A stretch of 64,000 nucleotides of DNA from Costus lasius (GCA_027563935.2 CM050447.1:82383461-82447460), one strand, 5' to 3'; shown: positions 11,325 to 23,410, counted from the stretch's first letter. Notes: generated by a model not told the origin, from the letters alone. Numbers and translations are program-made.

Positions 11325-13046
11325 TGTAGGGTCCCCTTCAAGGGGGAGCGCAAACCTGATGCAATCCCTTTCAAGAGGGGGGCGAAAACACTAAGGGGTG
11401 GCGCATAAAATTGCAAGCGGAAGCATGTGTTTTCAACGATCTTAGCATGAGCATATGATCAACTTGAATGAGTTTAGATCTATACCATAGCCATAGAGTT
11501 GGAGGTCGGCTTGGAAGAAGAGATCGAATAGGGGTCTCCTCCACAAGATGCGCACACAAGATGAGAAGTGGCCTTTCTTCTTGTTGCTCCTTGTGCTAGC
11601 AAGGACTTCAAGTGCACTTGTCGCGTGAAGGAGATGAAGGATGAACTTGGCGTGGATGAACTCTTCCTTGTCCTCGTCCAAACTCACCACACCGAAAGCA
11701 AGCAGCAATCGTTGAGAAGAGACAAGCGTTTTTTTTCATCCAAGTGAGGCGTTGAAGAACCATTTCCGAAACCTCCATTCCCAAAATGGTAAGTCATCAC
11801 TTCAAACGTTCATGTCTAATGAACCAAAACAAAACGCCAATTCGATTGAACCATGCGTTCACATATGTGAACCGGTTCAATTGAATTCGGTCCAATTGAA
11901 TTCGGTTTAAAGACTAAATTGAACCAAGCCAAGCAATGGTCTAAATCTCATCTGAACCATGAAGGTTCGAGATCTAACCGTACATCCCTTGATGCCTTTG
12001 ATCTCACCGATCTAGCATCACTACTCTCGATCGAAGCTTACCGATCTCAAGCCCTAATCAATCAAACATGATCAGGCTAGATCTCACTTACAATCAGAGT
12101 TTAAACTCCTTTAAACTGAACCAAAACAATTCAGTCCACACGATCTGACTCAAGAAAGCCATATCATCAATTTGTGCGACCCTGAGGGTTTCCTTTAAAT
12201 GTTGGTAACGATAACTTACGTTATCACGATCAGTGAGGGGTATCTAGCAACACATCACTATCTCCCGATATAAAGGAAATAGTCTTCCAAGACTACACCC
12301 AAACCATGGCACAAGTGTGAATCAAACTCACAAGGCATGCATGTTTCCTTTGCCACTGGATGTTCTTATTGGACAAGCATGTCAAGCCTGTAACTCCAAT
12401 ACGATGAGCATGATTAGATCAGATGAACATAGTCATCTGGGTATGGCCATACACTTTCTCAATCATCTCATATAAGGGGGGCCCCTTTAGAACATCACAC
12501 TCCTTAAACAAGGAGACGGCAATCCTTTATCTATCACTAGTGCCCTAACCTGACTCAAGCTCACCATCCAAGATAGTCTATAATCATTATGTTTTAAATG
12601 ATATTGAACTACCTTAAAACAATGACAATCATCATTTAGAAACACAAGTGATCTCAAGTCAAAGGAAATGTGCCACTTGCTGCTATCAAGGATTATTCAC
12701 ATTGTGACAAACAATTGAATATCCTAAAAGGGTCTGTCCAGTACATCCAATGTACCCATGAGTCTACATCTTATTCCATGCTCGAAGCATCCTATAAGAT
12801 TAGAACACATATTAGTCTTAACCATATCAAGGCTGTCTCATGTTCACCAAGATATCTCGACTAAGGACTTATAGCCTGTCAGCCTAGCTGAACAGCTTTG
12901 AGACATTATTCAGAAGTACACTTATTACAGCAGACAAGGTAACAACCTGAATAATAACCATGCCTTTTATAAACATAAGAGTTTATTACATGATACTTTT
13001 ACAATCCCAAGGCCTCAAACATTAGCCTTAAGGGCATACCCCAACA
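11325..13046 (-). repeat. 5' LTR of the young copia element
   Basis: It is 1722 bp, differs from the 3' LTR at about five sites (near 12203, 12260, 12519, 12594 and 12615), and is flanked on the right by the GAAAG target duplication. It should contain the promoter for the minus-strand transcript; I did not pinpoint a TATA box. Confidence 0.96.
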
Positions 13047-13051
13047 GAAAG

Positions 13052-14883
13052 ATCTTCTTTACAATAAACGGTCTAGACCATCGTGTCCTCAATTTTCTGG
13101 GAATGAGCATCAAGCGGGAATTGAAAAGAAGAACCTGATCTCCAACTTGGAAATTCTTTATAACAATATGCTTATCATGCCATCTCTTTGTTCGTTCTTT
13201 ATAGATCCTTGCATTTTCATAGGTAGACAGGCGGATTTCATCAAGTTCGTTGAGCTAAAGCTTCCTCTTATCGCCAGTACTTTGGAGGTCATAGTTCAGC
13301 TTTTTGATTGCCCAATAGGCTCTGTGCTCAACTTCAACTAGCAGATGGCATGACTTGCCGTACACTAGTTGATAGGGAGACATTCCTAGTGGGGTTTCGA
13401 AGGCAGTCCTATAAGCCCAAAGTGCATCATCTAGCTTCACTGACCAATCAGTTCACGAGAAGTTGACCATCTTCTGTAAGATATTCTTTATTTCTCTATT
13501 GGAGATTTCCACTTGCCCGCTGGTCTGAGAATGATAAGGAGTCGCAACTTTGTGGTTCACCCCATACTTCTTTAACAAGGAGGCCAACTTATGATTCTAA
13601 AAGTGGGACCCTCCATTGCTGATCAATACTCGTGGTACACCAAATCTAGGGAAAATGGTGCGCTTGAGCATCTTGGTTACCGCCTTAGCATTAGATGTGT
13701 GTTCAGCTAAGGCCTCCACCGACTTGGAGACATAATCCATAGCAACCAGTGTGAAGCGATGTCCACAAGATGATGGGAATGGTCCCATGAAGTCTACTCC
13801 CCATACATCGAAGATCTCCAACTCCAGGATGTTATTTAACGGTAACTCATCTCATTAGGAAATGTTCCTCGACCGCTAGCACTGGTTACAATGGGTGATA
13901 AATCGCCAGGCATCCCGAAAGATAGTGGGCCAGTAAAGTCCGGACTGTAGCACTTTGAAGGCTGTCTTCAAAGCACTAGCATGGCCCCCGTAAGGAGATG
14001 AGTGGCAGTGATATAAAACATCTTGGATTTTCTCTTCAGGTATGCAGTGCCGGAAAAGACCATCGGCACATCGTCGAAATAACAAAGGGTCATCCCAATA
14101 ATAGTGTTTGACGTCAAGCAGAAATCTTTTTTTATGCTGCCATGAAAAATCGAAAGGAAGGATATAAGATACCAAATAATTGACGAAGTCGGCATACCAA
14201 GGAGCTTCGATTCTTGTCAGAGCTAAAAGCTATTCATCGGGAAAATAGTCATTAATGTCTAAGTGGTAGCCCTTTTCTTGTTTTACATCATGTGGTAATC
14301 GTGATAAATGATCAGCCACCGAGTTCTCTGAGCCTTTTTTGTCGCGGATTTCCAGATCGAATTCTTGAAGTAAGAGGATCTAATGAATTAACCATGGCTT
14401 TGCATCTTTTTTAGCCAGAAGGTACCTGATAGCTGCATGATCAGTGTAAACAATTACTTTTGAATCAATGACATAGGATCTAAATTTGTCAAAGGCAAAG
14501 ATAATAGCGAGAAACTCCATTTCCATAGTTGCGTAGTTGATCTGAGCTTCGTTCAATGTCTATCTAGCATAATAGATGGCATGTAATTTGTTGTCTTTCC
14601 ATTGCCCCAAGACCGCCCCGACTGCGAAAATGCTAGTGTCGCACATAAGCTCGAATAGAAGGGACCAATTTGGTGGTTGCATGACTGGGGCTGATATCAA
14701 AGCCTTCTTCAATTTGTTAAAAGATACCATGCGATGCTGATCAAAAGAGAAAGAAACATCTTTAGCGAGCAGATTAGTCAAGGGTCTAGCAATTTTAGAA
14801 AAGTCTTTTATAAAACGGCGATAAAAGCAGGCATGCCCAAGGAAATTGCGAACTCCCTTTTTAGAGGAAGGTGGGGGCATGGT
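13052..14883 (-). pseudogene. Element A: RNase H and integrase remains
   Basis: Read right to left, this begins just after the RT (PPPSS..GVRNFLGHACFYRRFIKDFSKI), continues through RNase H ([32 protein letters not shown]), the integrase zinc finger (HCHSSPYGGH.., ending HCNQC) and the integrase core ([12 protein letters not shown]). It ends in the integrase C-terminal part ([22 protein letters not shown]). Several stop codons interrupt it. The second catalytic Asp of the integrase reads Asn (LISNGGSHF, near 13597-13630). The [10 protein letters not shown] and VDYVSK motifs are typical of Athila/Tat-type Ty3 elements. The right edge is cut by element B and the left edge by the copia element. 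Confidence 0.88.
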
Positions 14884-16692
14884 TGTGTCCACAAGTGCAT
14901 GGATACTTCGAAGTAATAAAAATATCGAACCACAGAGACCTTATTGTTAAGTACCAAATAATTGTATTCTCACTAGCTAAGCAAATCGAATATGATGCAA
15001 GTAAAAGATGCAGAAAAGTATGCTAAAAGATGATCAGAGAGATAAACATGGGACTAGGGTTTCATCCACCTTAATTTCAATGACTAGATAAGAATAAAAG
15101 ATCATCAGTCAAATCTTATTATGATAAAGACCTAATTTACTTCATAAAAGGATCATCTCGCTCTCGCGCAGACAATCATACAAAGGACCAATCCTCACTC
15201 TCGTGCAAGATCTATCCAATGCTGAAAATAAGTAAATCAAAGAACTCAAGGATCACTCTCGTGTATTCGAGTTCTAAGTCAATCATCTCAAGTGGAATCT
15301 CAAGGATCACTCTCGTGCATCCTGAAACTCAACATAGGTTTTACTTATGGTTTTCCGACGACTCGATCCTCACTCTCATGAAAGATCAAATCAAGTCTAA
15401 CACAATAAATCAACCCTAGATTCAAATTATCAACATGGCAATAAATTCACTAAAAATCAGAATTCAAAGAACAAACCTAATCTCTTACGATAAGTTCCAA
15501 ACTCAATGATTTTTAAGGTTCTGAATTTCACAATCAACCTCTCAGTCTATTTTGCAAAATTCTAAAACATGCGGATAATATGAAACTAAAGAGAATTAAA
15601 GACAAGTCATCACATAAGTAAAATTATCATACTAAAATTAAACTTGACAAAAATCGATGTTCTCTAGTCATTAACAAACCAAGGGGATTACACCCCATGT
15701 CCCATAAAAAGATCTAAGCTAGCATGGAGGAAAGATTACAATAAAGCATAGTTTCAAAAGTCAGAAATCGAAGAAGAAGGTAAGAAGTTACATAACACGG
15801 TGCTGTAATCGATATTACAGCATCGTAATTGCAACAGAACTCGATGAACAGTGCTGTCACCACCGATTTCATCAATTTCTCTTCTGATTGATCTCCTTTC
15901 GATCTAAAACTTCTGGGGTATCCTCCTCTCCTCCAAGCAAAGCTTCTTAGTGAAAATCATGGCCTGAGATGTCCTCTACGCCTCTCGGCGTGAGGACAAA
16001 CCCTAACCGCCTCTCTTACAATTGGTCTCTCAATTGGTGATAAAAATTCCCGCTTCCACTTCGTGCGTCTTCTCCTCTTAAGGACGAGTCCTCCACTTCT
16101 TTCGGATCTCAATTTAGACTTCTGGATCAAAAGTTATGGCCCGCGCAAGAATCAGCCAAAAAAAGTCACGAATCTGGTTTAAAATTACGGTACCGTATTC
16201 GGATTACGGCAGTGCCGTATTTTCCTTCTATAAGTTCTGGGCAGAAAATACGGTATCGTGACAATGTCGCCCGAATATACGGCAGTGCCGTATTCTCACT
16301 GAAACTTTTTGGTTGAAATTGCTGAAAAATACGGTACCGTGAAGTTTCATACGGCAGTGCCGTATTTCACCCAAAACATCCACTGAGAAATACGGTACCG
16401 TGAGAGTTTGTCCAGAAAATACGGTAGTGCCGTATTTTTGTAATTTGGCTTGTTTTGACTTGAAATTTGAGGGGTAGCTTTGTTTCGACGTCTGAAATCT
16501 GTTGGTGTGCTCAAATCTTTCAAAATCCATCAAAATATGGCACTTTTAACCTGAAAATGATCAAAAACAAGAAGTGGTGTAGATTCTGCAATATTTGACA
16601 ATTAATGCTTAAAAACAAGCAAAAGAGCATAATTATGACACAAAAAGACACATGATATGACACAAAATATACTTTGAATTTTGGTGTCATCA
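14884..16692 (-). repeat. 3' LTR of element B, with palindrome array
   Basis: The minus strand starts TGATGACACCAAAATTC and ends GGACACA. Positions 16186-16434 hold four alternating pairs of TACGGTACCGTA-like (16186, 16249, 16330, 16391) and TACGGCAGTGCCGTA-like (16205, 16278, 16350, 16420) palindromes. Near 15120-15400 there are repeated TCACTCTCGTGC motifs, present in opposite orientation in the LTRs at 1-3049 and 56130-57828. Confidence 0.9.
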
Positions 16693-17080
16693 AACACATA
16701 AGGCTTAAACTTTGCTTGTTCTCAAGCAAATAAATAAGAACAATGCTAAGTATGGAAAATATGCTCTTTTATGAAAAATAAATTTCTAAAATATAATCAC
16801 TCGTGAAATACTCCACCAACTTTTTGCACAAAATTTCAGATAAATACATCGTCCTCTGAATTTAATCTTTAAGATATACAACTTTGATCAAATAAAACTT
16901 CGCAACTCGCATAATGAAAAGAATTTCAGTCTCATGAATTCACCTAATTTTCAGTTTAAATCTATCATACCTTTGTTTACAGGAATAAAATCTCCAAGAT
17001 CTTTTTCCACATAGAACCTTTCTTTTCTTGCCCTTTTTTTTTTTTGCATATACCCACATAAATACATACTTTTAATTTTG

Positions 17081-17140
17081 GACTTCAACTCTTGTCTTAG
17101 GCACCACTGTCAATTTTACACAGTGCCAAGTAGAGGAGTC
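17081..17140 (-). ncRNA. Stem-loop unit copy 1 in B's 3' non-coding region
   Basis: On the minus strand the unit runs from GACTCC through GGCACTGT, a nine-base loop and ACAGTGGTGCC to GTTGAAGTC. The CACTGT/ACAGTG stem is perfect. A second unit starts 97 bp away. The same pair of units occurs at 55580-55639 and 55679-55738. Confidence 0.5.
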
Positions 17141-17177
17141 ATTGTTATTATTTTTCTTCTCTCTTTTTTTTTATATA

Positions 17178-17237
17178 GACTTCAACCCATCTCTTAGGTA
17201 CCACTATCAATTTTACACAGTGCCAACTAGGGGAGTC
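17178..17237 (-). ncRNA. Stem-loop unit copy 2 in B's 3' non-coding region
   Basis: This is the same unit as 17081-17140, with GGCACTGT, a loop, ATAGTGGTACC and a GGGTTGAAGTC end. One stem base differs (ATAGTG for ACAGTG), which replaces a G-C pair with G-T. Confidence 0.5.
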
Positions 17238-19230
17238 TCTCACTATTTTTGTGGATCCTGGATTTCCTCTTCACAACAAATAGTAAGATAAATCAAACAT
17301 CAACTAGGTTAATCAATTGACATTAATTCAAAAATTACACTTATATACTCATTTTATTTAAGAAAGATGTTTCACTCTTAGATTGCATTCATCAAACAAC
17401 ATATCTACCCAAAACCTTTTGCATCAATCAATGAAAATTTTCAACAGTAGATATATATTGAAGAAATAAATTTAACATAATAGGTGTATCTGCATTCACA
17501 GGCATTAGCATGAACTTTCATAATCAATGTTTAATCTACACATCTCTTATCTCATGGATTCAAGTCATAAAAATTTTTAAACCTCAAAATATGTCAAAAT
17601 CAATGCAAAAGGTGTGAAGCATGAAACTCATAGAATCATAGTCAAAAGTGTGACATGATAGACTCAAACAACCTCGTATAATAGAAATCTCAATAAGTGA
17701 TACAATCAAAAGCAAATAAAAGATGCAACCATATGAATTAATCATGAATACAAGAGAGTGCAAGCAATACTCACTAAACTATGTAGCAAGCTCTGATCAC
17801 AAATACATAAGGTTCAGACCAAAAATAGTGTCCAGGCAAATGCTAAAGGTCTAAAGATGTGCCTTTTGAAAATTTTACCTGCACAATTTAAGATACATAA
17901 GACTCAGTTTTTTAAAAATAGTCTCTAAAATAATAATGATAGAAATGATTTTCTCAAAGAATAATCAGAGATATCATCGATGGTCCAGAAGAGTGCTGGT
18001 GAAACGAGTTCATGCAGCTGAGAAGTAGAGGGTAAACAGAGGCTAGCTGAAGAGCTGCTAGCGATGATGGTGGTGCCGACAGTAGAGTGAGTAATCTCTA
18101 GTGGCCTGCTAGAGACTACAGTCCTGGAGGTGAGATCGTCGGCCTGTGGGCGGTGAGAAATAATGCTGCAGAGATAAAAAAAAATCAGAGTCACTAATGA
18201 AGAGTCTGCTGCATAAATAAATAAAATAAATATAATCAATGGAAATAGAGGCAGAAGAAGAAGCAAGAAGCCACTGGTGATGCTCTGCAAGAGGTGGAGG
18301 ACAATTGCTCTGGAAGATTTCTGAATCTGGAGTCAAAAGAAACAATAACAAGTAGAAAGCAAACCAAGCAGTTTTTGAATTTTTTATGAAAAGTAGCCAT
18401 ACCCTAGAATAAAATTTAATGATCCAAATAGAAAATGGACAGAACCAAGTTGTAGAATAAGATATGTTATTTTCAGACGCATGAGAATTAAAGGATCAAA
18501 ATCTGTCAGGAATTTAGGGTATCAACAGAAAGAAGGCTACTCAGATTATAAAACTGCAAAAACTGCACAAAAGTTAATCAGATTCAAAAGTTGCCATATG
18601 TCCTAAAATGAACAGAAAATAAAATCATGAAAATAATTAATCCAAAAGCTAGAATGACACATGAACTTCATATTCCAAGTGAAAAATCACGGTTTCAAGT
18701 CATCGAAGCACCTTAAAAACTCGCAGCAAAAGTGCTAATCAGATTAGTCAGAAGAAAACTGCTGCAGAAATTAATCAGAATCGAAATGTTGCTAGGTGCT
18801 TTTGAATGATCCATGGACTTTAAAATTCAGTAAAAATATATAGTTGATAGAAAAAGATGAGTACTTCGTGATGGTGCTAGAGATCAAAAATTTTCGCAAC
18901 CCAGTTTCTTAAAATCGTAGTGAGAAAACACCTACTTAAATAAGCAAACTGCAGATTTCAAATACGGTACCGTGCAATTCCTCACGGCAGTGCCGTAAAA
19001 TGCATAAAACACTCGGGTCAGAAATCGGAAGAAATACGGTACCGTGAAAGATTTTCTCAAAAATACAGTAGTGCCGTATTTTGAGCATTTTTTTGCATTA
19101 AAAAAAATTAGAAAAATTAATTCTAAAAATAAAATAAACTAGAATAAAAGAAACCAAACTAAATAAGAGTGCTTGGGTTGCCTCCCAAGAAGCGCTAATT
19201 CTTAAGTCATTAGCTTGACCAAATCCAATA

Positions 19231-20637
19231 TCATGGTGAAGCAGGTGAATCAGTACCAAAGTAGATTGCATATAATTTTCTCTTTTTCCGCTGTCCAAAA
19301 AGCTTACCCACTAATCTAAATATCCAAAATTTCATATAAATCAAGATTGACATGACTTTCTCAAATATGCGGAAATCAAAATCAAAATTTTCAACTCCAA
19401 TCAAAGGATATTCAATTATCTTCCTATGTTTATCAAAAAGTAAAATCATAAGTCCTTTCTTCAAATTTAAATCTTCAATTGCAATAGAAATAGGACTTTG
19501 ATCAAAATAATTAAGCATTGGATCATCATAATAATAGTCTTTATGTCTCGCATTAGAATCCTCAATAAAACACGCTTTCTCAAATAGATCAAAATTTTCA
19601 ACAATAGATATGGGCAAAACATCAACATGGTGAGATTCATCAATTTTCACAATATTCAAATCCTTATCAATTTCCTCATGTTCATCATCAAATAATTTAG
19701 CAATTTCAAAATCATCATTAAAGTCAAGATGAGACTCTTGAAAATCAATTTCCTCATGCATCCCCACAAATAATTCATCGTCAGAAGAGTCAAAATCAGA
19801 ATCATATGAAAAATCATAATGAGATTTATCAATGTTCTCAACAGAATCAATGTTAACTACAAGAGATTTATCATTAATTTCAAAAATATCACCAATATCA
19901 CAGTGGGGTTCATCAATGTCTATAATTTTCAAACCTTCATCATGCTCATCAGATGTAACCATAAATAAGTTTTCATCAAAATCAGAATTATCATTAAAAG
20001 AAGTTTTTTCAATATCAATTTCCCCAACCTTTTCCTCGAATAAATCATTAGAAGAATCAATTTTACAATCAGGATCAGGATGAGATTCATTAATATTCAC
20101 ATAAGGCTCAATCTCAAAACAATCATAATCATAGGGGGATTTTTCTAAATCAAGTTTTTCAGTTTCCAAATCAAACTCAAATAAACAATCTTGCTGTGCT
20201 ATATGGGTTGCTAACATTTCAGTACGAGCACATATATCATCAAGCCTATGTTTATGGGTCTCATTCAAATCTTCATTTTGTTTCATGAATTTTTCAAACA
20301 TCAACTCTAAGTTAGATTTTCCAGTGTCCTCAAAGTATGGTTTAGAAATATGGTTCGAGCAATCATTAGAAAAAGAAGTTTTATGATTTTCCCATGTAGA
20401 ATACAATTGATAAGATTCTTTCCATGATAAATTGGGATTTAAAAATGGGAAATCAGAGGAATAATGATCAAAATATCCACAAATATCACATCTAATAGAA
20501 GACGAAGATTTTTTGACAGAGTGCATAAAAGAGTTAAATGTATCTTCTAGTGTGCTCAATGAATTATTTTCATACCTTCCCTGTGGCATATATTCCTCAC
20601 CTTTTTCAGTTGCCCAGGAGTTGTGATAAAAAGACAT
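19231..20637 (-). CDS. Element B ORF, 468 aa: gag-like zinc-knuckle segment plus long acidic tail
   Basis: This is the only long ORF of element B. Residues 50-63 read CDICGYFDHYSSDF, a CCHC-like knuckle whose last Cys is replaced by Phe; element A's gag has the same CDICG...H..D.C region. Residues 108-145 (SNLELMFEKFMKQNED and following) resemble the helical segment after the knuckle in A's gag (SSLELMLEKLL). Residues about 155-375 are rich in Asp and Glu, with degenerate repeats built on I(D/N)E(S/P)HxD. Residues 430-468 are hydrophobic, then basic (GQRKKRKLYAIY). The frame is intact although the LTRs are diverged. Its last 15 codons recur in the separate element at 53592. Function is unknown; a gag-derived protein acting with helper proteins is one possibility. 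Confidence 0.7.
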   Translation of the reverse strand: MSFYHNSWATEKGEEYMPQGRYENNSLSTLEDTFNSFMHSVKKSSSSIRCDICGYFDHYSSDFPFLNPNLSWKESYQLYSTWENHKTSFSNDCSNHISKPYFEDTGKSNLELMFEKFMKQNEDLNETHKHRLDDICARTEMLATHIAQQDCLFEFDLETEKLDLEKSPYDYDCFEIEPYVNINESHPDPDCKIDSSNDLFEEKVGEIDIEKTSFNDNSDFDENLFMVTSDEHDEGLKIIDIDEPHCDIGDIFEINDKSLVVNIDSVENIDKSHYDFSYDSDFDSSDDELFVGMHEEIDFQESHLDFNDDFEIAKLFDDEHEEIDKDLNIVKIDESHHVDVLPISIVENFDLFEKACFIEDSNARHKDYYYDDPMLNYFDQSPISIAIEDLNLKKGLMILLFDKHRKIIEYPLIGVENFDFDFRIFEKVMSILIYMKFWIFRLVGKLFGQRKKRKLYAIYFGTDSPASP

Positions 20638-20883
20638 ATCTTAAAATATATCAGGAACAGAAAGATAATCCAACACCAATCAATCAAATTATGTTTTTTT
20701 TCAGAATATATAAAAAATAGAAAATAATAAACACAAGCAGATTCACAAATTTCAGAAATACAAGCTCTGTCACAACTTGTGAAAATCCAAAACCTGCAAA
20801 AATAGAAAACAAAGTTAAATCTAAAATAAATAAAACTTAGTCTAGCAATACTAACAATTATTTTGATATTAACAAAACTAAGG

Positions 20884-20902
20884 TCCCCGGCAACGGCGCC
20901 AA
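20884..20902 (-). other. Primer-binding site of element B (tRNA-Asp type)
   Basis: On the minus strand TTTTTGGCGCCGTTGCCGGGG follows the 5' LTR; TGGCGCCGTTGCCGGGGA complements the 3' end of plant tRNA-Asp, the usual Athila primer. It is well preserved. Confidence 0.9.
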
Positions 20903-20910
20903 AAACTTAT

Positions 20911-22692
20911 TGTGTCCGCAAGTGCACGGATACTTCGAAGTAATAAAAATATCGAACCGTAGAGACCTTATTGTTAAGTACCAAATAATTGTATTCTCAC
21001 TAGCTAAGCAAATCGAATATGATGCAAGTAAAAGATGCAAAAAAGTATGCTAAAAGATGATTAGAGAGATAAACATGGGACTAGGGTTTCATCCACCTTA
21101 ATTTCAATGACTAAATAAGAATAAAAGGTCATCAGTCAAATCTTATTATGATAAAGACCTAATTTACTTCATAAAAGGATCATCTCGCTCTCGCGCATAC
21201 AAAGGACCAATCCTCACTCTTGTGCAAGATCTATCCAATGCTGAAAATAAGTAAATCAAAGAACTCAAGGATCACTCTCGTGCATCCGAGTTCTAAGTCA
21301 ATCATCTCAAGTGGAATCTCAAGGATCACTCTCGTGCATCCTGAAACTCAACACAGGTTTTACTTATGGTTTTCCGACGACTCGATCCTCACTCTCGTGC
21401 AAGATCAAATCAACTCTAACACAATAACTCAACCCTAGATTCAAATTATCAACATGGCAATAAATTCACTAAAAATTAGAATTCGAAGAACAAACCTAAT
21501 CTCTTACGATAAGTTCCAAACTCAATGATTTTTAAGGTTCTGAATTTCACAATCAACCTCTCAGTCTATTTCGCAAAATTCTAAAACATGCGGATAATAT
21601 GAAACTGAAGAGAATTAAAGACAAGTCATCACATAAGTAAAATTATCATACTAAAATTAAACTTGACAAAAATCGATGTTCTCTAGTCATTAACAAACCA
21701 AGGGGATTACACCCCATGTCCCATAAAAAGATCTAAGCTAGCATGGAGGAAAGATTACAATAAAGCATAGTTTCAAAAGTCAGAAATCGAAGAAGAAGGG
21801 AAGAAGTTACATAACACGGTGCTGTAATCGAAATTACAGCACCGTAATTGCAGCAGAACTCGATGAACAGTGCTGTCACCACCGATTTTGTCAATTTATC
21901 TTCTGATTGATCTTCTTTTGATCTAAAACTTTTGGGGTATACTCCTCTCCTACAGGCAAAGCTTCTGAGTAAAAATCACGGTCTGAGATGTCCTCTACTC
22001 CTCTCGGTGTGAGAACAAACCCTAACCACCTCTATGACAATTGGTCTCTCAATTGGTGATAAAAATTCCCGCTTCCACTTCGTGCGTCTTCTCCTCTTAA
22101 GGATGAGTCCGCCACTTCTTTCAGATCTCAATTTGGACTTCTAGATCAAATGTTATGGCCCGCGCAAGAATCAGCCTGAAAAGTCGCGAATCTGGTTTAA
22201 AATTACGGTACCGTATTCGGATTACGGCAGTGCCGTATTTTTCTTCTGTAAGTTCTAGGCAGAAAATACGGTACAGTGACAATGTCGCCTGAATATCGCT
22301 AAAACATTCTGGTTGAAATTGCTGAAAAATACAGTACCGTGAAGTTTCATACGACAGTGTCGTATTTCACCCAAAACATCCGTTGAGAAATACGGTACCG
22401 TGAGAGTTTGTCCAGAAAATACAGTAGTGCCGTATTTTTATAATTTGGCTTGTTTTGACTTGAAATTTGAGGGGTAGCTTTATTTCGACGTCTGGAATCC
22501 ATTGGTGTGCTCAAATCTTTCAAAATCCATCAAAATATGGCACTTTTAACCTGAAAATTATTAAAAACAATAAATGGTGTAGATTCTGTAATATTTGACA
22601 ATTAATGCTTAAAAACAAGCAAAAGAGCATAATTATGACACAAAAAGACACATGATATGACACAAAATATACTATGAATTTTGGTGTCATCA
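20911..22692 (-). repeat. 5' LTR of element B
   Basis: It aligns with 14884-16692 throughout, with scattered substitutions and a short deletion in the palindrome array: one GGCAGTGCC unit present near 16278 is lost near 22295. The array spans about 22205-22440. By eye the LTRs differ far more than those of the copia or C elements, so B is an older insertion. Confidence 0.88.
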
Positions 22693-23410
22693 AGCATCTT
22701 TTCAATGGCATCCACTATGGCCTGGTCGACTTCGATGCCGCGCTCTAAGATTAGGTGTCCAAGCACTATTCCTTCATGCACCATAAAATGGCACTTCTCC
22801 TAGTTTAAGACGAGGTTAACTTCTTCGCACCTCTGCAGCACTTTAGAGAGATTAGCAAGGCAGATGTCAAATGAAGTACCATAAACTGAAAAATCATCCA
22901 TGAAAATATCCATTATATTTTCTATAAAATAGAGAAAATTGAAACCATGCATCTTTGAAAAGTAGCGGGGGCGTTACAAAGCCCAAACGGCATTCGACGG
23001 TAGGCAAATGTACCATAAGGACAGGTGAAGGTAGTCTTTTCCTGATCCTCTAGGTGAATAGGGATCTGGAAGAATCCTGAGAAACCGTCAAGGAAATAGA
23101 AGTGAGAATTCTTTGCCAACCGCTCCAGCATTTGATCAATGAACAGAAGTGGGTAGTGGTCCTTGTGCGTGGCTTTATTTAGCTTCCTGTAGTCAATGCA
23201 AATGCGCCATCCAGTTACGGTGCGGGTGGGGATGAGCTCGTTGTTCTCGTTCTTCACTATAGTTACTCCACCCTTCTTCGGCACAACATGCACCAGATTC
23301 ACCCATTCACTGTCTGATATTGGGTAAATGACCCCCGCATCAAGTAATCTCAATATCTCCTTCTTAACTACTTCTTTCATATTCGGATTCAAACGGCGCT
23401 GGAATTCCAC
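22693..23410 (-). pseudogene. Element A: reverse transcriptase remains
   Basis: The minus strand encodes an Athila-type RT: QRRLNPNMKEVVKKEI, then WRICIDYRKLNKATHKDHYP, FLDGFSGFFQIPI and MPFGLCNAPATFQRCM. After a frame change come the catalytic FMDDFSVYGTSFD block (near 22880-22925) and LGHLILERGIEVD. The region ends at the insertion point of element B. Catalytic residues are visible but the frame is broken after the MPFGLCNAP block. Confidence 0.88.

Larger units (their letters stand above)
3988..13046 (-). mobile_element. Young, apparently complete Ty1/copia retrotransposon (9059 bp)
   Basis: Two LTRs of exactly 1722 bp (3988-5709 and 11325-13046) flank an internal region with PBS, leader, one intact gag-pol frame and polypurine tract. 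The target duplication GAAAG is perfect (3983-3987 and 13047-13051). I count 5 LTR differences, all transitions, about 0.3 percent, so the insertion is recent. It sits in the 3' part of element A. All parts needed for autonomous transposition are visible. I could not assign it confidently to a named copia lineage. Confidence 0.97.
16693..19230 (-). repeat. 3' non-coding region of element B
   Basis: These 2.5 kb lie between the ORF stop and the 3' LTR. I see no protein. Recognisable parts are a GGCAACCCAAGC block just after the ORF (near 19170-19190, minus strand), a palindrome array at 18960-19080 with the same TACGGTACCGTG/CACGGCAGTGCCGTA motifs as the LTR, two 60-nt stem-loop units at 17081-17140 and 17178-17237, and a CTTGAGAACAAGCAAA stretch close to the LTR. 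The order is the same in the + strand fragment at 53670-56129. Confidence 0.75.
14884..22692 (-). mobile_element. Non-autonomous Athila-like element 'B' (about 7.8 kb), no pol
   Basis: Two LTRs (about 14884-16692 and 20911-22692) flank a 4.2-kb internal region with a tRNA-Asp PBS and one 468-codon ORF but no protease, RT, RNase H or integrase. It interrupts A's pol just after the RT connection: A's frame runs ..VDAIEKM up to the right edge and resumes with PPPSSKKG at the left edge. The target duplication is blurred: GCAT occurs at both edges (GGCAT left, AGCAT right), so the exact ends are uncertain by a few bases. Replication would need proteins from an autonomous Athila relative. Confidence 0.88.

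Noticed and set aside
4034..11708. ORFs of 62 and 88 codons present twice (4034/11371 and 4105/11442)
   Set aside because: They are identical because they lie in the two copia LTRs; no protein family recognised.
16186..16434. Regular palindrome array resembling a CRISPR
   Set aside because: Plant nuclear context inside an LTR, imperfect unequal units and no cas genes. It is an LTR-specific repeat.
17925..18351. 121- and 80-codon ORFs in the non-coding part of element B
   Set aside because: Low-complexity hydrophobic translations, overlapping in different frames, with no intact counterpart that I could see in the related region near 54500-54950.
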